A stretch of DNA of 64,000 nt from Dactylosporangium siamense (GTDB lineage Bacteria > Actinomycetota > Actinomycetes > Mycobacteriales > Micromonosporaceae): contig NZ_BONQ01000161.1 in NCBI RefSeq assembly GCF_016862795.1, forward strand, positions 1 through 64,000, given 5' to 3'. Under the pieces are notes generated by a model. That model saw nothing but the letters and a program-made list of their open reading frames with translations, searched no databases and had not been told where the DNA came from. Below are positions 6,665-17,027 of this stretch, piece after piece (within the stretch, counting starts at the first letter, position 1; each line of letters starts with the position of its first letter). The translations under genes and the position numbers were made by a program.

Positions 6665-9184
6665 CTATGCGTCCCTTTCCGATGTGGACTGATCGTCGGT
6701 GAGCGCCGCCTCCCGGCGCCCCCGGGTGAACCCTGCCTGCAGCGACGTCATCATCGCGCGGGTCTGCTCCGGTGACCTGCCGGCCGCGGCGGCCGCGAAC
6801 TGCGACGCCGGGATCCCGTCCACCGTGTGCTCGTCCTCGGGTCGCTCCCGCAGCTGGGGAGCGAGGCTGGCCTGCCTGCGCCGCTTCGGCAGCCCGTCGT
6901 CGGTCAGGTCGATGGCCTGGTCTGGTTCCGGCCGCTGCGTCGGCACGGGTGAAGCGTCCGCCCGTGGCACCTCCGGCCGCTCCGGCAGCACCTCGGCGTC
7001 GACGTCGTGCGTGCGGCGGGCCGCCGGCGGGACGAGCTCGACGAGCGACGGCCGGGCAAGCTCCGCCGGCCGCACCGGCAGCCCGTCGGCGGCGGGTCCG
7101 GACTGCCCGGCGAGCGGCTCGGGAGCCCACGCGGAGATCCCGGCGGTGGGGACCTTCGCGGACGCCGGGACGGTCGTCAGGTCCGGCGCCGACTCGGTGA
7201 TCAGTTCGGCGGCCGGCCCGGCCTGCTCCGCGGCCAGCTCGGCCGCGGTCGAGGCGGTCAGCTCCGGGGGTGCGCCGCTGATCAGGTGCGGCGGGATCAG
7301 CACGACCGCGGTCACCCCGCCGTACGGCGAGGAGCGCAGCGTGACCCGCACCCCGTGGCGGGCGGCGAGCAGCGCGACCACGAACAGGCCCAGCCGGGCG
7401 CTGTTGGCGGGGTCGAAGTCCGGCGGGTGCAGGAGGCGCTGGTTGGCCTCCTCGATCGCCTCCGGCGCCATGCCCAGGCCGCGGTCCTCGATCTCGACCG
7501 CGAACCCGTTCGGCACCAGCTGCCCGCTGATCTGCACCCGGGTGTGCGGCGGCGAGTAGGACGTGGCGTTCTCGATCACCTCGGCGAGCAGGTGGATGAC
7601 GTCGGCGACGGCCCGGCCGACCAGCGCCGCCTCCGGCAGCGTCAGGAAGCCCACCCGGGCGTAGTCCTCGACCTCGGACACCGCGCCGCGGACCACGTCG
7701 ACCATCGGCACCGGGTTGCGCCAGCCCCGGCCGGGCGTCGCGCCGGCCAGGATGACCAGGTCCTCGGCGTGGCGGCGCATGCGGGTCGCGAGGTGGTCGA
7801 CCCGGAACAGGTCCTCCAGCTCCTCGGGGTCGCCGGTGCGCCGCTCCATCCGGTCCAGCAGCGCCAGCTGGCGGTGCAGCAGCGTCTGGCTGCGCCGGGC
7901 GATGTTGAGGAAGACCTCGTTGAGCCCGCGCCGCAGCTGCGCCTCGTGCGCCGCGGACTCGATCGCGGTGCGCTGCACGGCGCTGAACGCGTTGCCCACC
8001 TTGCCGATCTCGTCGGTGCCGTACTCCAGTGGTGGCGCCGCTTCGGCCAGGTCGAGCTCCTCGCCGCGCCGCAGCCGGCCGACCAGCTCCGGCAGCCGCT
8101 GGTCGGCGAGGGACTGCGCGTCCTGCCGCAGGCCAGTCAGCCGGTTGATCAGCGACCGGCCGATCCGGATCGACAGGATGACCGAGACCGCGATGGCGAG
8201 CAGCCCCAGCACGGCGGCGAGCACCAGCCGCACCACGATGTCGACGCCGACCGGTTCGGCCCGCTCGAGGATCGTGTCGCCGTACTGCAGGTCCAGCTGC
8301 CGCAGCTGGTCGGCGAGCTTGTCGTAGGCGTCCCGCCACACGGTGATGTCGACCGGGATGGCGGCGTTCGGCTTGGCCTCGGCGAGGATCTTGTCCTCGA
8401 AGGCGGTCAGTTTCTTGTGCGGCTCGCCGGCCTGGATGTTCCGGTACGTCTGCTGCACCGCGTCCGGCAGCTCCGCCGACTGCTCCGCGTAGGCGTTGCG
8501 CTTCGCGCCGATCATCGCGATCAGGTCGGCGGCCTCGGTGCGGATGAACTTGCCCGCCGCGGCGGCGCCGTTGACCAGCGCGTCCTCCCGCGCGAGCAGC
8601 TCCCGCGCCCGGCTCATCGCGATGTTCGTGCTGGCGTCCTTGCTCAGCTGTGCGTCACTGACCCCGGGCAGCGCGTTGTACCAGCGGTAGATCGCGTCGA
8701 CCGGCCCGTTGTAGATCTCCATCGCGCCGGACCGGTCGACCTGCCCGAGCGAGATCCCCGACCGCCCCGACACGATCCCGTCCAGCGCCACCATGATCTC
8801 GGCGAGCCGCCCGGTCGCCCCCGCCGGCATCGCTTCCTTGAGGTCGTCCTTCGCGGCGAGGGTCCGGAAGTTGCTGATCGCCGCGTCGGTCTTGCGCCGC
8901 TGCTCGGCCAGCAGCGCCGCCTCCGGCTTCCCCTCGGGCCGGCCGGCCCCGAGGTACACCTGGGACAGCTTCCGCTCGCGCTGCAGCTCGACGATCACCG
9001 ACTCGGCCGGCTCGGCCGCGAGGGTGTAGTAGGTCTGGGCGTCGAACAGCTCGACCACCGCACCCGACGTCAGGCTGGTCGCGAAGACCCACAGCACGAC
9101 GAGCGACAGCAACGGCGGCAGCAGCAGGGTGACGATCTTGGCGCGGATCGACCACGTGCGGATTCTCCACGTGCGGGACTTCAT
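6665..9184 (-). CDS. cvnA: Conservon sensor kinase-like protein CvnA with NIT domain
   Basis: 839 aa. A short cytoplasmic stretch is followed by a membrane helix near 16-38 and a 300-residue extracytoplasmic region with the nitrate/nitrite-sensing (NIT) pattern, LQRERKLSQVYLG. A second helix lies near 340-360, then a HAMP-like linker and a HATPase_c domain (EVIENATSYSPP as N box, VEIEDRGLGMAPE as G1 box, ARLGLFVVALLAARHG). The phosphoacceptor His region is degenerate, as usual for conservon kinases. The C-terminal 200 residues are Pro/Ala/Glu-rich and probably disordered. The ATG at 9184 has GAGG 5 nt upstream and gives MKSRTW; a longer frame upstream is less likely. First gene of cvnABCD. 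Confidence 0.92.
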   Translation of the reverse strand: MKSRTWRIRTWSIRAKIVTLLLPPLLSLVVLWVFATSLTSGAVVELFDAQTYYTLAAEPAESVIVELQRERKLSQVYLGAGRPEGKPEAALLAEQRRKTDAAISNFRTLAAKDDLKEAMPAGATGRLAEIMVALDGIVSGRSGISLGQVDRSGAMEIYNGPVDAIYRWYNALPGVSDAQLSKDASTNIAMSRARELLAREDALVNGAAAAGKFIRTEAADLIAMIGAKRNAYAEQSAELPDAVQQTYRNIQAGEPHKKLTAFEDKILAEAKPNAAIPVDITVWRDAYDKLADQLRQLDLQYGDTILERAEPVGVDIVVRLVLAAVLGLLAIAVSVILSIRIGRSLINRLTGLRQDAQSLADQRLPELVGRLRRGEELDLAEAAPPLEYGTDEIGKVGNAFSAVQRTAIESAAHEAQLRRGLNEVFLNIARRSQTLLHRQLALLDRMERRTGDPEELEDLFRVDHLATRMRRHAEDLVILAGATPGRGWRNPVPMVDVVRGAVSEVEDYARVGFLTLPEAALVGRAVADVIHLLAEVIENATSYSPPHTRVQISGQLVPNGFAVEIEDRGLGMAPEAIEEANQRLLHPPDFDPANSARLGLFVVALLAARHGVRVTLRSSPYGGVTAVVLIPPHLISGAPPELTASTAAELAAEQAGPAAELITESAPDLTTVPASAKVPTAGISAWAPEPLAGQSGPAADGLPVRPAELARPSLVELVPPAARRTHDVDAEVLPERPEVPRADASPVPTQRPEPDQAIDLTDDGLPKRRRQASLAPQLRERPEDEHTVDGIPASQFAAAAAGRSPEQTRAMMTSLQAGFTRGRREAALTDDQSTSERDA

Positions 9185-9364
9185 GTGATCCTCGTGGGTC
9201 GCGTCGACAAGGGGGGTGGCGCGTCTCGGGCATGATACGGACACACGGGCGAGGAAGTCACCAACAAGGTCGTCGCCGTCCCAAACCCGGCTCGCCCGCG
9301 ATCTCGTCCCCGCCCTCCCCCGCCACCCGGTGTGCTTTCCCCCGCTTTGGGCAGGGCGCCCGGT

Positions 9365-9760
9365 ATGCGAGGTGGACGGTGGGTTTTCGCGATCGGGGCC
9401 TGGACCATGTGCACGGCGGCGATCAGCGCGTTCGGCATCGGCAGGGTCGAGGCGGTGCGGTCGGCGGTGCTGGCCGCGACGACCCCGGTCACGCCCGCGG
9501 CCTCACCCGTCGCGTCACCGTCGCCCTCGCCGGGCGCACCGAGGGTCCTGCGCACCCCCGGCGGCAATATCGTCGCCCGCTGTGATGCTGGCCTCACCTG
9601 GGCCGACGCCCTGAGCCCCGCGCTCGGCTTCCATGTCGAGGGCGCCCAGCAGGGCCCGGCCAAGGACTACCGGGTGACCTTCAAGACCGACGGCCAGGAG
9701 GTCCGCGTCGTGATCCGCTGCACCGACCTCACCCCGCAGGCCGAGATCACCCTGGGCTGA
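9365..9760 (+). CDS. Small exported or membrane-anchored protein, function unknown
   Basis: 131 aa. MRGGRWVFAIGAWTMCTAAISAFGIG is a signal peptide or anchor; a Pro/Ser/Thr/Ala linker (TTPVTPAASPVASPSPSPGAP) follows. A compact C-terminal domain of about 75 residues contains two Cys residues (VARCDAGL and VVIRCTDL) that could pair. Not recognised. The GTG 33 bp upstream has no better ribosome site, so ATG 9365 is chosen. It is divergent from cvnA across 180 bp and convergent with the DUF5925 gene. Confidence 0.6.
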   Translation: MRGGRWVFAIGAWTMCTAAISAFGIGRVEAVRSAVLAATTPVTPAASPVASPSPSPGAPRVLRTPGGNIVARCDAGLTWADALSPALGFHVEGAQQGPAKDYRVTFKTDGQEVRVVIRCTDLTPQAEITLG

Positions 9761-9798
9761 CCGCGACCGGGACAGCCCAGAGAAGCCGGCCGGATCAG

Positions 9799-9852
9799 CG
9801 GTACCGGCCGACTCAGAGGTACAGGCCGACTCAGAGGTACAGGCCGACGCGG
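9799..9852 (-). repeat. 18-bp tandem repeat spanning a stop codon
   Basis: Three units lie at 9799-9816, 9817-9834 and 9835-9852 (plus strand AGGTACAGGCCGACTCAG, with small changes in the outer two). The first copy in reading order encodes VGLYL at the end of the DUF5925 protein. The next repeats VGLYL plus its own TGA in the same frame, and the third is degenerate. Confidence 0.9.
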
Positions 9853-10922
9853 GGCTGGTCGTCGGTGACGGTCAGGCGTGGGGCGCCGTCGCGCAGGGCG
9901 TAGAGCTCGGCGAGGGTGGCGCCGTCCGGGCCGATCCCGGCCGGGGTGCCGAGCCACGTCGCGGCCTCGGCGAACGGCAGCGGCGCCACGTGCAGCTGGG
10001 CCAGGCAGCGGCCCGGGCGCACCACGGCGGGGTGCAGCTGGGCGACGTCCTCGTTGGTGGTGATCGCGACCAGCACGTCACGCCCCTGGCCGAGCAGGCC
10101 GTCGGTGAGGTTGAGCAGGCGGGACAGGGCCTGCCCGGTGGCCTGCTTGGCCTCGCCGCGGATCAGCTCGTCGCAGTCCTCGAGCAGCAGCAGGCGCCAC
10201 TTCGGCGTGCCGCCGTCGTCCTCGCCGAGGGCGGTGTCCATGAGGTACGCGGGGTCGGCGAAGAGCCGCTCGGGGTCGAGCACGCAGTCGACCTGGCACC
10301 AGTCCCGCCACTGCTTGGCCAGGGTGCGCAGCAGGGTGGTCTTGCCGGTCCCGGGCGGCCCGTGCAGCAGGATCATCCGGCCGCTGACCTGCTCGGCGGT
10401 CGTGGCCATCAAGCGGTCCAGGGCCTCGGCGGTCTTCGTGGCGTAGTTGGTGCGGATGTCCGCCCACGGCTCGGCCGTGATCCGGCGCGGGGTGCGCTGC
10501 GGGCCGTGCTTGCCGCTGTGCCAGAAGCCGATCGCCACCGACTCGTCGGCGGGCGGCGGCGGCTCGGTGGCACCGTCGACGGCGCCGGCGAGGACGCTGT
10601 CGGCGAGGTCCGCGGAGACGGCGGTGACCGTGACGTTTGCCCGGCGGCCCTGCTTCCAGCGGGTGGCGCGCAGGGTCCAGCCGTCGCCGGAGGCGAGGGT
10701 GCACAGGTCGTCGTCGTCACGCGCCTCACGCAGGACGGTGGCGCCGTCGGGGAGCAGGGTGGCCTCGCGGCGCAGGTTCGACAGGTGGCGGGTGCGGGCG
10801 AACGGCTGGGTGCCGGCGACGAACGCCGACAACGCCAGAAGGTCGAGGACGTCGATGACGCTGTCCGCGTCGTCCACGGCGGCCGCGACCGGCAGCGCGG
10901 CGAAGGGATCGACGGGAGACAT
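9831..10922 (-). CDS. DUF5925-type AAA ATPase
   Basis: 363 aa. An N-terminal region of about 160 residues (VDPFAALPVAAAVDDADSVIDVLDLLALSAF) matches actinobacterial DUF5925 proteins. A classic AAA domain follows: Walker A LHGPPGTGKTTLLRTL, Walker B WRLLLLEDCDEL, sensor-1 VLVAITTNEDVAQLHPAVVRPGRC. ATP-driven remodelling of an unknown partner is likely. ATG 10922 gives MSPVDPF; frame upstream of it reads into the neighbouring kinase gene. It lies 11 bp downstream of the PfkB gene, probably co-transcribed. Its stop segment is tandemly duplicated. Confidence 0.82.
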   Translation of the reverse strand: MSPVDPFAALPVAAAVDDADSVIDVLDLLALSAFVAGTQPFARTRHLSNLRREATLLPDGATVLREARDDDDLCTLASGDGWTLRATRWKQGRRANVTVTAVSADLADSVLAGAVDGATEPPPPADESVAIGFWHSGKHGPQRTPRRITAEPWADIRTNYATKTAEALDRLMATTAEQVSGRMILLHGPPGTGKTTLLRTLAKQWRDWCQVDCVLDPERLFADPAYLMDTALGEDDGGTPKWRLLLLEDCDELIRGEAKQATGQALSRLLNLTDGLLGQGRDVLVAITTNEDVAQLHPAVVRPGRCLAQLHVAPLPFAEAATWLGTPAGIGPDGATLAELYALRDGAPRLTVTDDQPRVGLYL

Positions 10923-10933
10923 GCATACCAGGA

Positions 10934-11875
10934 TCAGGCCGGGGTCGCTTCCAGTACACCAATTTTCGCGACGGCCGGGGCGAGGTCGCTGGGCCGGGCG
11001 GCGGCGCAGCGTTGCGCCGTGGCCGCGGCCTCCGCGACGGTGGCGCCGGCGAGCTTGGCGAGGACGAGGCCGGCGACGTAGGCGGGCTGGTTGCGCGGCC
11101 CCGGCGCGGCGGACGTGTGGACGGTGTCGGCGTCCTGGCTGAGCACGACCGCCCCCTCCGCGTCGATCGTGACGGACACGACCGCGGCCGCGGTCGAGCG
11201 CAGCAGCATGCCGCGGGCCGCGGCGACGGCGGCGCCGTTGGTGCCTTCGACCACGCCGCTCACCGTGTCGAGGGCGACGGTGAGCAGGTCGGGGCCCAGG
11301 TGCGCCCACGGGAAGACGTCGAGGGCGTCGATGGCGAGCAGCGGCACGTCGAGCCGGCGGGCGGCGAGCATCGAGCGGACGGCCCGCCCGAGCGTGCCGG
11401 CGCCCAGGTCGCACATGACGACCGCGGCCGGGGCCTCGGCGAGGGACTCCGCCAGCCGCTGCAGCAGCGTGTCGGCGGCCGCCCCGCCGAGGGGCGCGGT
11501 GTCACCGTCGTCGAACCGCGCCACGACCTGGCCGGCGGCGACGACGCGGCGCTTCGTGAGCGTACGCCGGCCGACCGCGACGACCATGCGGTCCGCGGCG
11601 CCGCTGTCCCAGACCTTGGACCGCAGCGTGGCACCGGCGTCGTCGTCACCGGTCGCGCCGACGACGGTGGTCCGGGCGCCCAGGGCGGTGAAGGCGGCGG
11701 CGATGGCGGCGGCGCCACCGCCGACCTCGCGGGTCGTGTCGAGCGTGACGACGGGGACGGGGGCCTCCCGGCTCATCCGGGTCGGGGTGCCGCTCAACCA
11801 GCAGTCGAGCACGGCGTCTCCGACGACGAGCACGGGACGGTCCTGCCAGCGGGCGGCGAGCTCGGCGAATTTCAC
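10934..11875 (-). CDS. PfkB-family carbohydrate kinase, HldE/RfaE-like
   Basis: 313 aa. VLVVGDAVLDCWLSGTPTRMSREAPVPVV and GGGAAAIAAAFTALGARTTVVGATGDDDAG are very close to the ADP-heptose synthase kinase domain (D-beta-D-heptose-7-phosphate kinase) pattern of the ribokinase family. The C-terminal signature is altered: GPRNQPAYVAGLVLAKLAGATV replaces the usual DTxGAGD anion hole and catalytic Asp, so kinase activity is uncertain. The GTG at 11875 lies just before the conserved start; ribosome site weak. Divergent from the DAO oxidoreductase. Confidence 0.75.
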   Translation of the reverse strand: MKFAELAARWQDRPVLVVGDAVLDCWLSGTPTRMSREAPVPVVTLDTTREVGGGAAAIAAAFTALGARTTVVGATGDDDAGATLRSKVWDSGAADRMVVAVGRRTLTKRRVVAAGQVVARFDDGDTAPLGGAAADTLLQRLAESLAEAPAAVVMCDLGAGTLGRAVRSMLAARRLDVPLLAIDALDVFPWAHLGPDLLTVALDTVSGVVEGTNGAAVAAARGMLLRSTAAAVVSVTIDAEGAVVLSQDADTVHTSAAPGPRNQPAYVAGLVLAKLAGATVAEAAATAQRCAAARPSDLAPAVAKIGVLEATPA

Positions 11876-11959
11876 GCGCCGTGGATACCCGGCTCGAGGG
11901 GGAACATTCTGCGACTTGGCAACATCGCCTGCGACAATCACAGCATCGAACGCGCAGAC

Positions 11960-13081
11960 GTGGCGATGATCGGTGGGGGCATGGCCGGCCTGTCCCTCGC
12001 CGCCGAGCTCGCCGAGCTTGATGGCCGGCTGGTCGAACAGGCGGAGGCCGCGGGCGGCCACCGTGAGCCGTTGCGGATCGTGGTGCTCGAACGCGAGAAC
12101 CAGTTCGGGTATCACACGACCGGACGGTCCGTGGCCGCGTTCCTGGAGAGCTACGGCTCGCCCGAGGTGCGCGCGCTGACCCGCGCGTCACGGACGATCC
12201 TCGACGCGCTCGGCGCCGAGTCGGGCACGCCGCTGCTGCGGGCCCGGCCGCTGGTCTGGGTGGCCCGCGAGGACCAGCTACCGGCGATGAACGCGCTGCT
12301 GACCGCCAACCCGTCGCTGCGGGGCACGGACGTGGAGGGCGCGCAGACGCTGTGCCCGGCGTTGCGCCCGTCGGCGATCGCGCGGGCGGCGGTCGAACGG
12401 ACCGCGCAGGACATCGACGTGGACGCGTTGCATCAGCTGTACCGCAAACGCGCCGCCGCGGCGGGGGTGGTGCTGCGCACCGCGATCGGCCTGGAGGCGG
12501 GCGAGTGGACCGGCACCGGCTGGCGGCTCACCACGGACCGCGGCGACCTCGAGGCGGGGCGGGTCGTCAACGCGGCCGGCGCGTGGGCGGACGCCGTGGC
12601 CGGACGGCTCGGAGTTCCTACGGCGGGGCTCACGCCGATGCGCCGTACCGTGGCGATCGTGTCCATCGACGGCGTGGCGCCGAACTGGCCCCTCGTGCTC
12701 GACGTGGGCGACGAGTTCTACTTCCGGCCGGAGAGCGGCGGCCTGCTGGTGTCGCCCTGCGACGAGACGCCGTCGCCGCCGGTCGACGCGGTGGCCGCGC
12801 CCGAGGACGTGGCCCTGGCGGTGGAGCGGGTCGCCGCGGCGACGACCCTGGAGCTGCGCCGGGTCCGCACCAGCTGGGCGGGGCTGCGCACGTTCGCGCC
12901 GGACCGCAACCCGGTCGTCGGGCCCGACCCGGCGCAGGACGGCTTCTACTGGTTCGCGGGGCAGGGTGGCTTCGGCATCCAGACGGCGCCGGCGCTCGCC
13001 CGGCTGGGCGCGGCCGAGCTGCTCGGCGAGCCGTTCGAGATCCCGGGGTTGCGGCGCGGGGCCCTGCATCCGCGCGTGTAG
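11960..13081 (+). CDS. FAD-dependent oxidoreductase, DAO superfamily
   Basis: 373 aa from the GTG at 11960. IGGGMAGLSLAAEL is the FAD dinucleotide site. VLERENQFGYHTTGRSVAAFLESYG matches D-amino acid dehydrogenase/glycine oxidase-like proteins. TLELRRVRTSWAGLRTFAPDRNPVVGPDP and FYWFAGQGGFGIQTAPALARL are the C-terminal FAD contacts. The start is uncertain: the reading frame is open further upstream (ERADVAMIGGG) without ATG/GTG, and ATG 11966 is an alternative. Substrate unresolved; probably an amino or hydroxy acid. Its 3' end abuts the PadR gene, convergent. Confidence 0.82.
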   Translation: MAMIGGGMAGLSLAAELAELDGRLVEQAEAAGGHREPLRIVVLERENQFGYHTTGRSVAAFLESYGSPEVRALTRASRTILDALGAESGTPLLRARPLVWVAREDQLPAMNALLTANPSLRGTDVEGAQTLCPALRPSAIARAAVERTAQDIDVDALHQLYRKRAAAAGVVLRTAIGLEAGEWTGTGWRLTTDRGDLEAGRVVNAAGAWADAVAGRLGVPTAGLTPMRRTVAIVSIDGVAPNWPLVLDVGDEFYFRPESGGLLVSPCDETPSPPVDAVAAPEDVALAVERVAAATTLELRRVRTSWAGLRTFAPDRNPVVGPDPAQDGFYWFAGQGGFGIQTAPALARLGAAELLGEPFEIPGLRRGALHPRV

Positions 13082-13086
13082 CGCCT

Positions 13087-13677
13087 TCAGGCCGGTCGTT
13101 GCAGGCCTTCGGGCTGCGGCGCGGCGCGCTGGACGCCGGCCAGGCCGGCGATCGTCGCCGGGTCGCGCAGCAGCGCCTGCTCCGCGTCGTCGACGAACGC
13201 CAGGTCGGCCTCGACGTGCCGGGTCGCCGCCGACAGCAGCAGCCCGACGACCGGGTCGGCCGCCTTGCGCCGCAGGCCGTCGAGGTTGCGCAGCTCGCGC
13301 ATCAGGTACGTGCGCTGCTGGCCGAGCACGGTCCGCACGACCTCCGGGTCGCCGGAGCGGGCCGCGGCCGTCACCTTGAGGAAGAAGTCGTCGCGGAAGC
13401 CGCCGCTGCGCGGGCTCGCCTCGTCCAGCCAGCGCCGCAGCTCGCCGCGACCGGCGTCGGTGATCTCGTAGACCACCCGGTCCGGCTTCACCGCCTGGGC
13501 GTGCCGCTCGGAGCTGACCATGCCGTCGCGGGAGAGCCGGTCCAGGATCTGATACAGGTGGCCGATGTTCAGCGGGCCCCACTGCGGGCCGACCGCGGTC
13601 TCGAAGGCGCCCTTCAGCTCGTACCCGTAACTGGGTCCATGCGACAGCAGCGACAGCACCGCGTGATGGATCGGCAT
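13087..13677 (-). CDS. PadR-family transcriptional regulator
   Basis: 196 aa. An N-terminal winged helix (HHAVLSLLSHGPSYGYELKGAFE, LNIGHLYQILDRLSRDGMVSSERH, PDRVVYEITDAGRGELRRWL) is classic PadR; the C-terminal half is the helical dimerisation domain (Vir_act_alpha_C). It is divergent from the ABC ATPase across a perfect 20-bp palindrome that is the obvious operator. It probably represses the transporter gene and itself until a ligand binds. The ligand is unknown. Confidence 0.92.
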   Translation of the reverse strand: MPIHHAVLSLLSHGPSYGYELKGAFETAVGPQWGPLNIGHLYQILDRLSRDGMVSSERHAQAVKPDRVVYEITDAGRGELRRWLDEASPRSGGFRDDFFLKVTAAARSGDPEVVRTVLGQQRTYLMRELRNLDGLRRKAADPVVGLLLSAATRHVEADLAFVDDAEQALLRDPATIAGLAGVQRAAPQPEGLQRPA

Positions 13678-13703
13678 GTTCAGAGACTACCTGCCTCTTG
13701 CAT

Positions 13704-13723
13704 TGTCGCAATGCATTGCGACA
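13704..13723. promoter_or_regulatory. Perfect 20-bp palindrome, likely PadR operator
   Basis: TGTCGCAATGCATTGCGACA is fully self-complementary. It lies 26 bp from the PadR start and 10 bp from the ABC ATPase start, where it would overlap both core promoters. PadR proteins bind inverted repeats of this general size. Confidence 0.8.
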
Positions 13724-13733
13724 GAGTAGGGCC

Positions 13734-14483
<750 letters not shown>

Positions 14484-14546
14484 TCTGATTTAACCCCTTT
14501 GCGCAGGTACGATCAACGCGACGTGCTTGCGGGTTGGGGGTGTGAC

Positions 14547-17006
14547 ATGCCGCAACTCGATCTTGGCGTGCTCGCGCAGCCGGAACGGCTCGCCGCACTG
14601 CGGCGCGCCCGGACGCTGCTCGCGTCGTCATCGGCGCCCGTCGACGGCCTGGTGCGACTCGCGGCCAGGTCCGTCGTCGCGCCGGTCGGCCTGCTGACCC
14701 TCGTCGACGACGAGCGGATGCACATCGTCGGCCGGCACGGCCTGCCGCCGGACCTCGACCACGTCGACGCCCTGCCGGCGACCAGCTCCTTCTGCCAGTA
14801 CGTGGTGACCGAGAACGCGCCGCTCGTCGTCAGCGACGCCCGGGACCACCCCATGCTGCGGGACCTCGGCGCGGTGCAGGACCAGGGGATCACGGCGTAC
14901 CTCGGCCAGCCGATCCACGACCTGCACGGCCACACGCTGGGCGCGGTCTGCGTCACCGACTCCGTGCCCCGGCACTGGACCGACGACGACGTCGCGGCGG
15001 TGGCGGAGTGCGCGGCGATGCTGGAGGTCATGCTGGGCGCGGAGACCAGCCGCCAGGACATCGCGATCGCCGCGGCCGAGACCGACGCGGTGCTGGAGAC
15101 CGCGCTCGAGGCCTTCGTCGGCATCGAGCTCAGCGGGGAGATCAACCGCTGGAACCGGGCCGCCGAACGCACCTTCGGCTGGTCCGCGCAGGACGCGCTC
15201 GGCAAGCAGGTCGACGAGCTGATCATCCCGGAGCGTTTCCGGGCCGCGCACCGGGCCGGGCTGACGCGGATGGCGCGCGGCGGCGTACCGAAGCTGATCG
15301 GGCAACGGCTCCAGCTCTACGCCATCAACCGGGCCGGCGACGAGTTCCCGGTCGAGCTCACCCTCAACGTCGTGGACGGCCCGACCGGCCGGCACGCGCA
15401 CGCCTTCGTCTACGACATCAGCGAACGCGTCGCCGCCGAACGGCAGCTGGCCCGCGAGCGCCACTTCCTCAGCGCCCTGCTCGACAACCTCGACGCCGGC
15501 GTGGTCGCCTGTGACGAGCGGGGCAAGCTGATCCTGTTCAACCGCGCCATGCGGGAGATCGCCGGCAGCGACGCCGACCACTCGACCGCCGAGACCTGGG
15601 TCGAGCACCTCCGCGCGCAGGGCACCTCCTCCGAGGAGCTGCCCCTCGTCCGCGCGTTCCACGGCCAGCACGTCCGCGAGGCCGAGGTCGTCATCCACCG
15701 GCCGGGTCGCCCCCGCCGCAGCTTCACCGCCAACGCGCAGGCGATCCGCGACACCGACGGCAACCGGCTCGGCGCCGTCGCCGCCCTGCACGAGGTCACC
15801 GACCGGCGCCGGGCGGAGCGGCTCATCGAGTGCGAGCTCGCGGTCGCCCGCATCCTGGAGAACGCGCCCACCATCGAGGAGGGCGGCCCGGAGCTGCTCG
15901 GCGCGGTCGCCCGCACGCTGCAGTGGCCGCACAGCGAACTGTGGCTGGTCGACAAGGTCGGCAACGTCCTGCGCAACGCGGCGATGTGGACCGAACCCGG
16001 CTACGTCATCCCCGAACCCGGCCCGCTCGCCCCCGGCGTCGGCGTGTCCGGCGTCGCCTGGGAAACCGGCCAGCCCACCTGGATCCCCGACATCTCCGCG
16101 GTCGCGAGCCGGCTCAACGTGCCGTCGCTGGCCCGGCACGGCCTACGGGTCGGTCTCGCCGTGCCGATCCGCGACGGCGGCGGGGTCACCGGCACGCTGA
16201 GCTTCTTCGGCGACGCCGCCGAGGAGCCGGAGCAGTCCCTCATCGCGCTGCTGTCCGGGATCGCCGCGCACGTCGGGCAGTTCCTGGAGCGCCGCCGCGC
16301 CGAGGACCTGGCCCGGCAGCTGGCCCGCACGAAGGACGAGTTCATCTCCCTCGTCGGCCACGAGCTGCGCACGCCGTTGACGTCGATCTCGTCGTACACC
16401 GAGCTGCTCCTGCACGACAACGACGACGAGACGACCCGGTCCCAGTTCCTGTCCGTCATCGCCCGCAACGCCGAGAACCTCCGGGCGATCATCGACGACC
16501 TGCTGGACCTCGCCGGCCTGGAGAGCGGCTACGTCTCCCTCGTCGAACGGCCCCTCGACTTCGCCGCCGTGGTCGACGCCTCCGCTCTCGCGGGCACCCG
16601 CGCCGCCGAGGAGAAGGACATCGACTTCCGGGTCACGCTGCCGGACGGGCCGGCTCCCGTGGCCGGCGATCAGCCACGGTTGCGCAAGGTCGTCGACCAC
16701 CTCGTCACCAACGCGGTGAAGTTCACCCCCGCCGGCGGCCGGGTCGAGATCGAACTGCTCCGCGACGCGGCCGGGGTCGACCTGCGCGTCACCGACACCG
16801 GCGTCGGCATTCCCGAGGAGGAGCGCTCCCGGCTGTTCGAACGCTTCTTCCGCGGCTCCAACATCCGCAGCCTCGGCCTGCCCGGCACCGGCCTCGGCCT
16901 GGCCATCAGCCGTACCGTCATCGAACGCCACGGCGGCACGATCACGGTCACCGACCACGGCGAGAAACCCGGCACGACGTTCCTCGTACGGTTGCCGTCC
17001 CTGTAG
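14547..17006 (+). CDS. Cytosolic hybrid-input sensor histidine kinase (GAF-PAS-PAS-GAF-HisKA-HATPase)
   Basis: 819 aa with no membrane segment. The order is an N-terminal GAF near 35-165 (ending LGAVCVTDSVPRHWTDDD), PAS with GEINRWNRAAERTFGWSAQDALG near 185-300, a second PAS near 305-420, a second GAF near 430-580, then HisKA with GHELRTPLTS (His605) and HATPase_c (NAVKFTPAGG, DTGVGIPEEERSRLFERFF, GTGLGLAISRTVIERHGG). It autophosphorylates on His; no response regulator is adjacent, so the partner is elsewhere. Starting at ATG 14547, just after a G-rich ribosome site, gives MPQLDLG. Cytoplasmic GAF/PAS inputs suggest a small-molecule, light or redox signal. Confidence 0.9.
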   Translation: MPQLDLGVLAQPERLAALRRARTLLASSSAPVDGLVRLAARSVVAPVGLLTLVDDERMHIVGRHGLPPDLDHVDALPATSSFCQYVVTENAPLVVSDARDHPMLRDLGAVQDQGITAYLGQPIHDLHGHTLGAVCVTDSVPRHWTDDDVAAVAECAAMLEVMLGAETSRQDIAIAAAETDAVLETALEAFVGIELSGEINRWNRAAERTFGWSAQDALGKQVDELIIPERFRAAHRAGLTRMARGGVPKLIGQRLQLYAINRAGDEFPVELTLNVVDGPTGRHAHAFVYDISERVAAERQLARERHFLSALLDNLDAGVVACDERGKLILFNRAMREIAGSDADHSTAETWVEHLRAQGTSSEELPLVRAFHGQHVREAEVVIHRPGRPRRSFTANAQAIRDTDGNRLGAVAALHEVTDRRRAERLIECELAVARILENAPTIEEGGPELLGAVARTLQWPHSELWLVDKVGNVLRNAAMWTEPGYVIPEPGPLAPGVGVSGVAWETGQPTWIPDISAVASRLNVPSLARHGLRVGLAVPIRDGGGVTGTLSFFGDAAEEPEQSLIALLSGIAAHVGQFLERRRAEDLARQLARTKDEFISLVGHELRTPLTSISSYTELLLHDNDDETTRSQFLSVIARNAENLRAIIDDLLDLAGLESGYVSLVERPLDFAAVVDASALAGTRAAEEKDIDFRVTLPDGPAPVAGDQPRLRKVVDHLVTNAVKFTPAGGRVEIELLRDAAGVDLRVTDTGVGIPEEERSRLFERFFRGSNIRSLGLPGTGLGLAISRTVIERHGGTITVTDHGEKPGTTFLVRLPSL

Positions 17007-17027
17007 ACCAAGGCACAATGGTTGCTG

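Noticed and set aside
7007-9235. A 742-codon open frame antisense to cvnA
   Set aside because: cvnA is a clear conservon kinase; the antisense product is Arg/Gln/Asp-rich without a motif.
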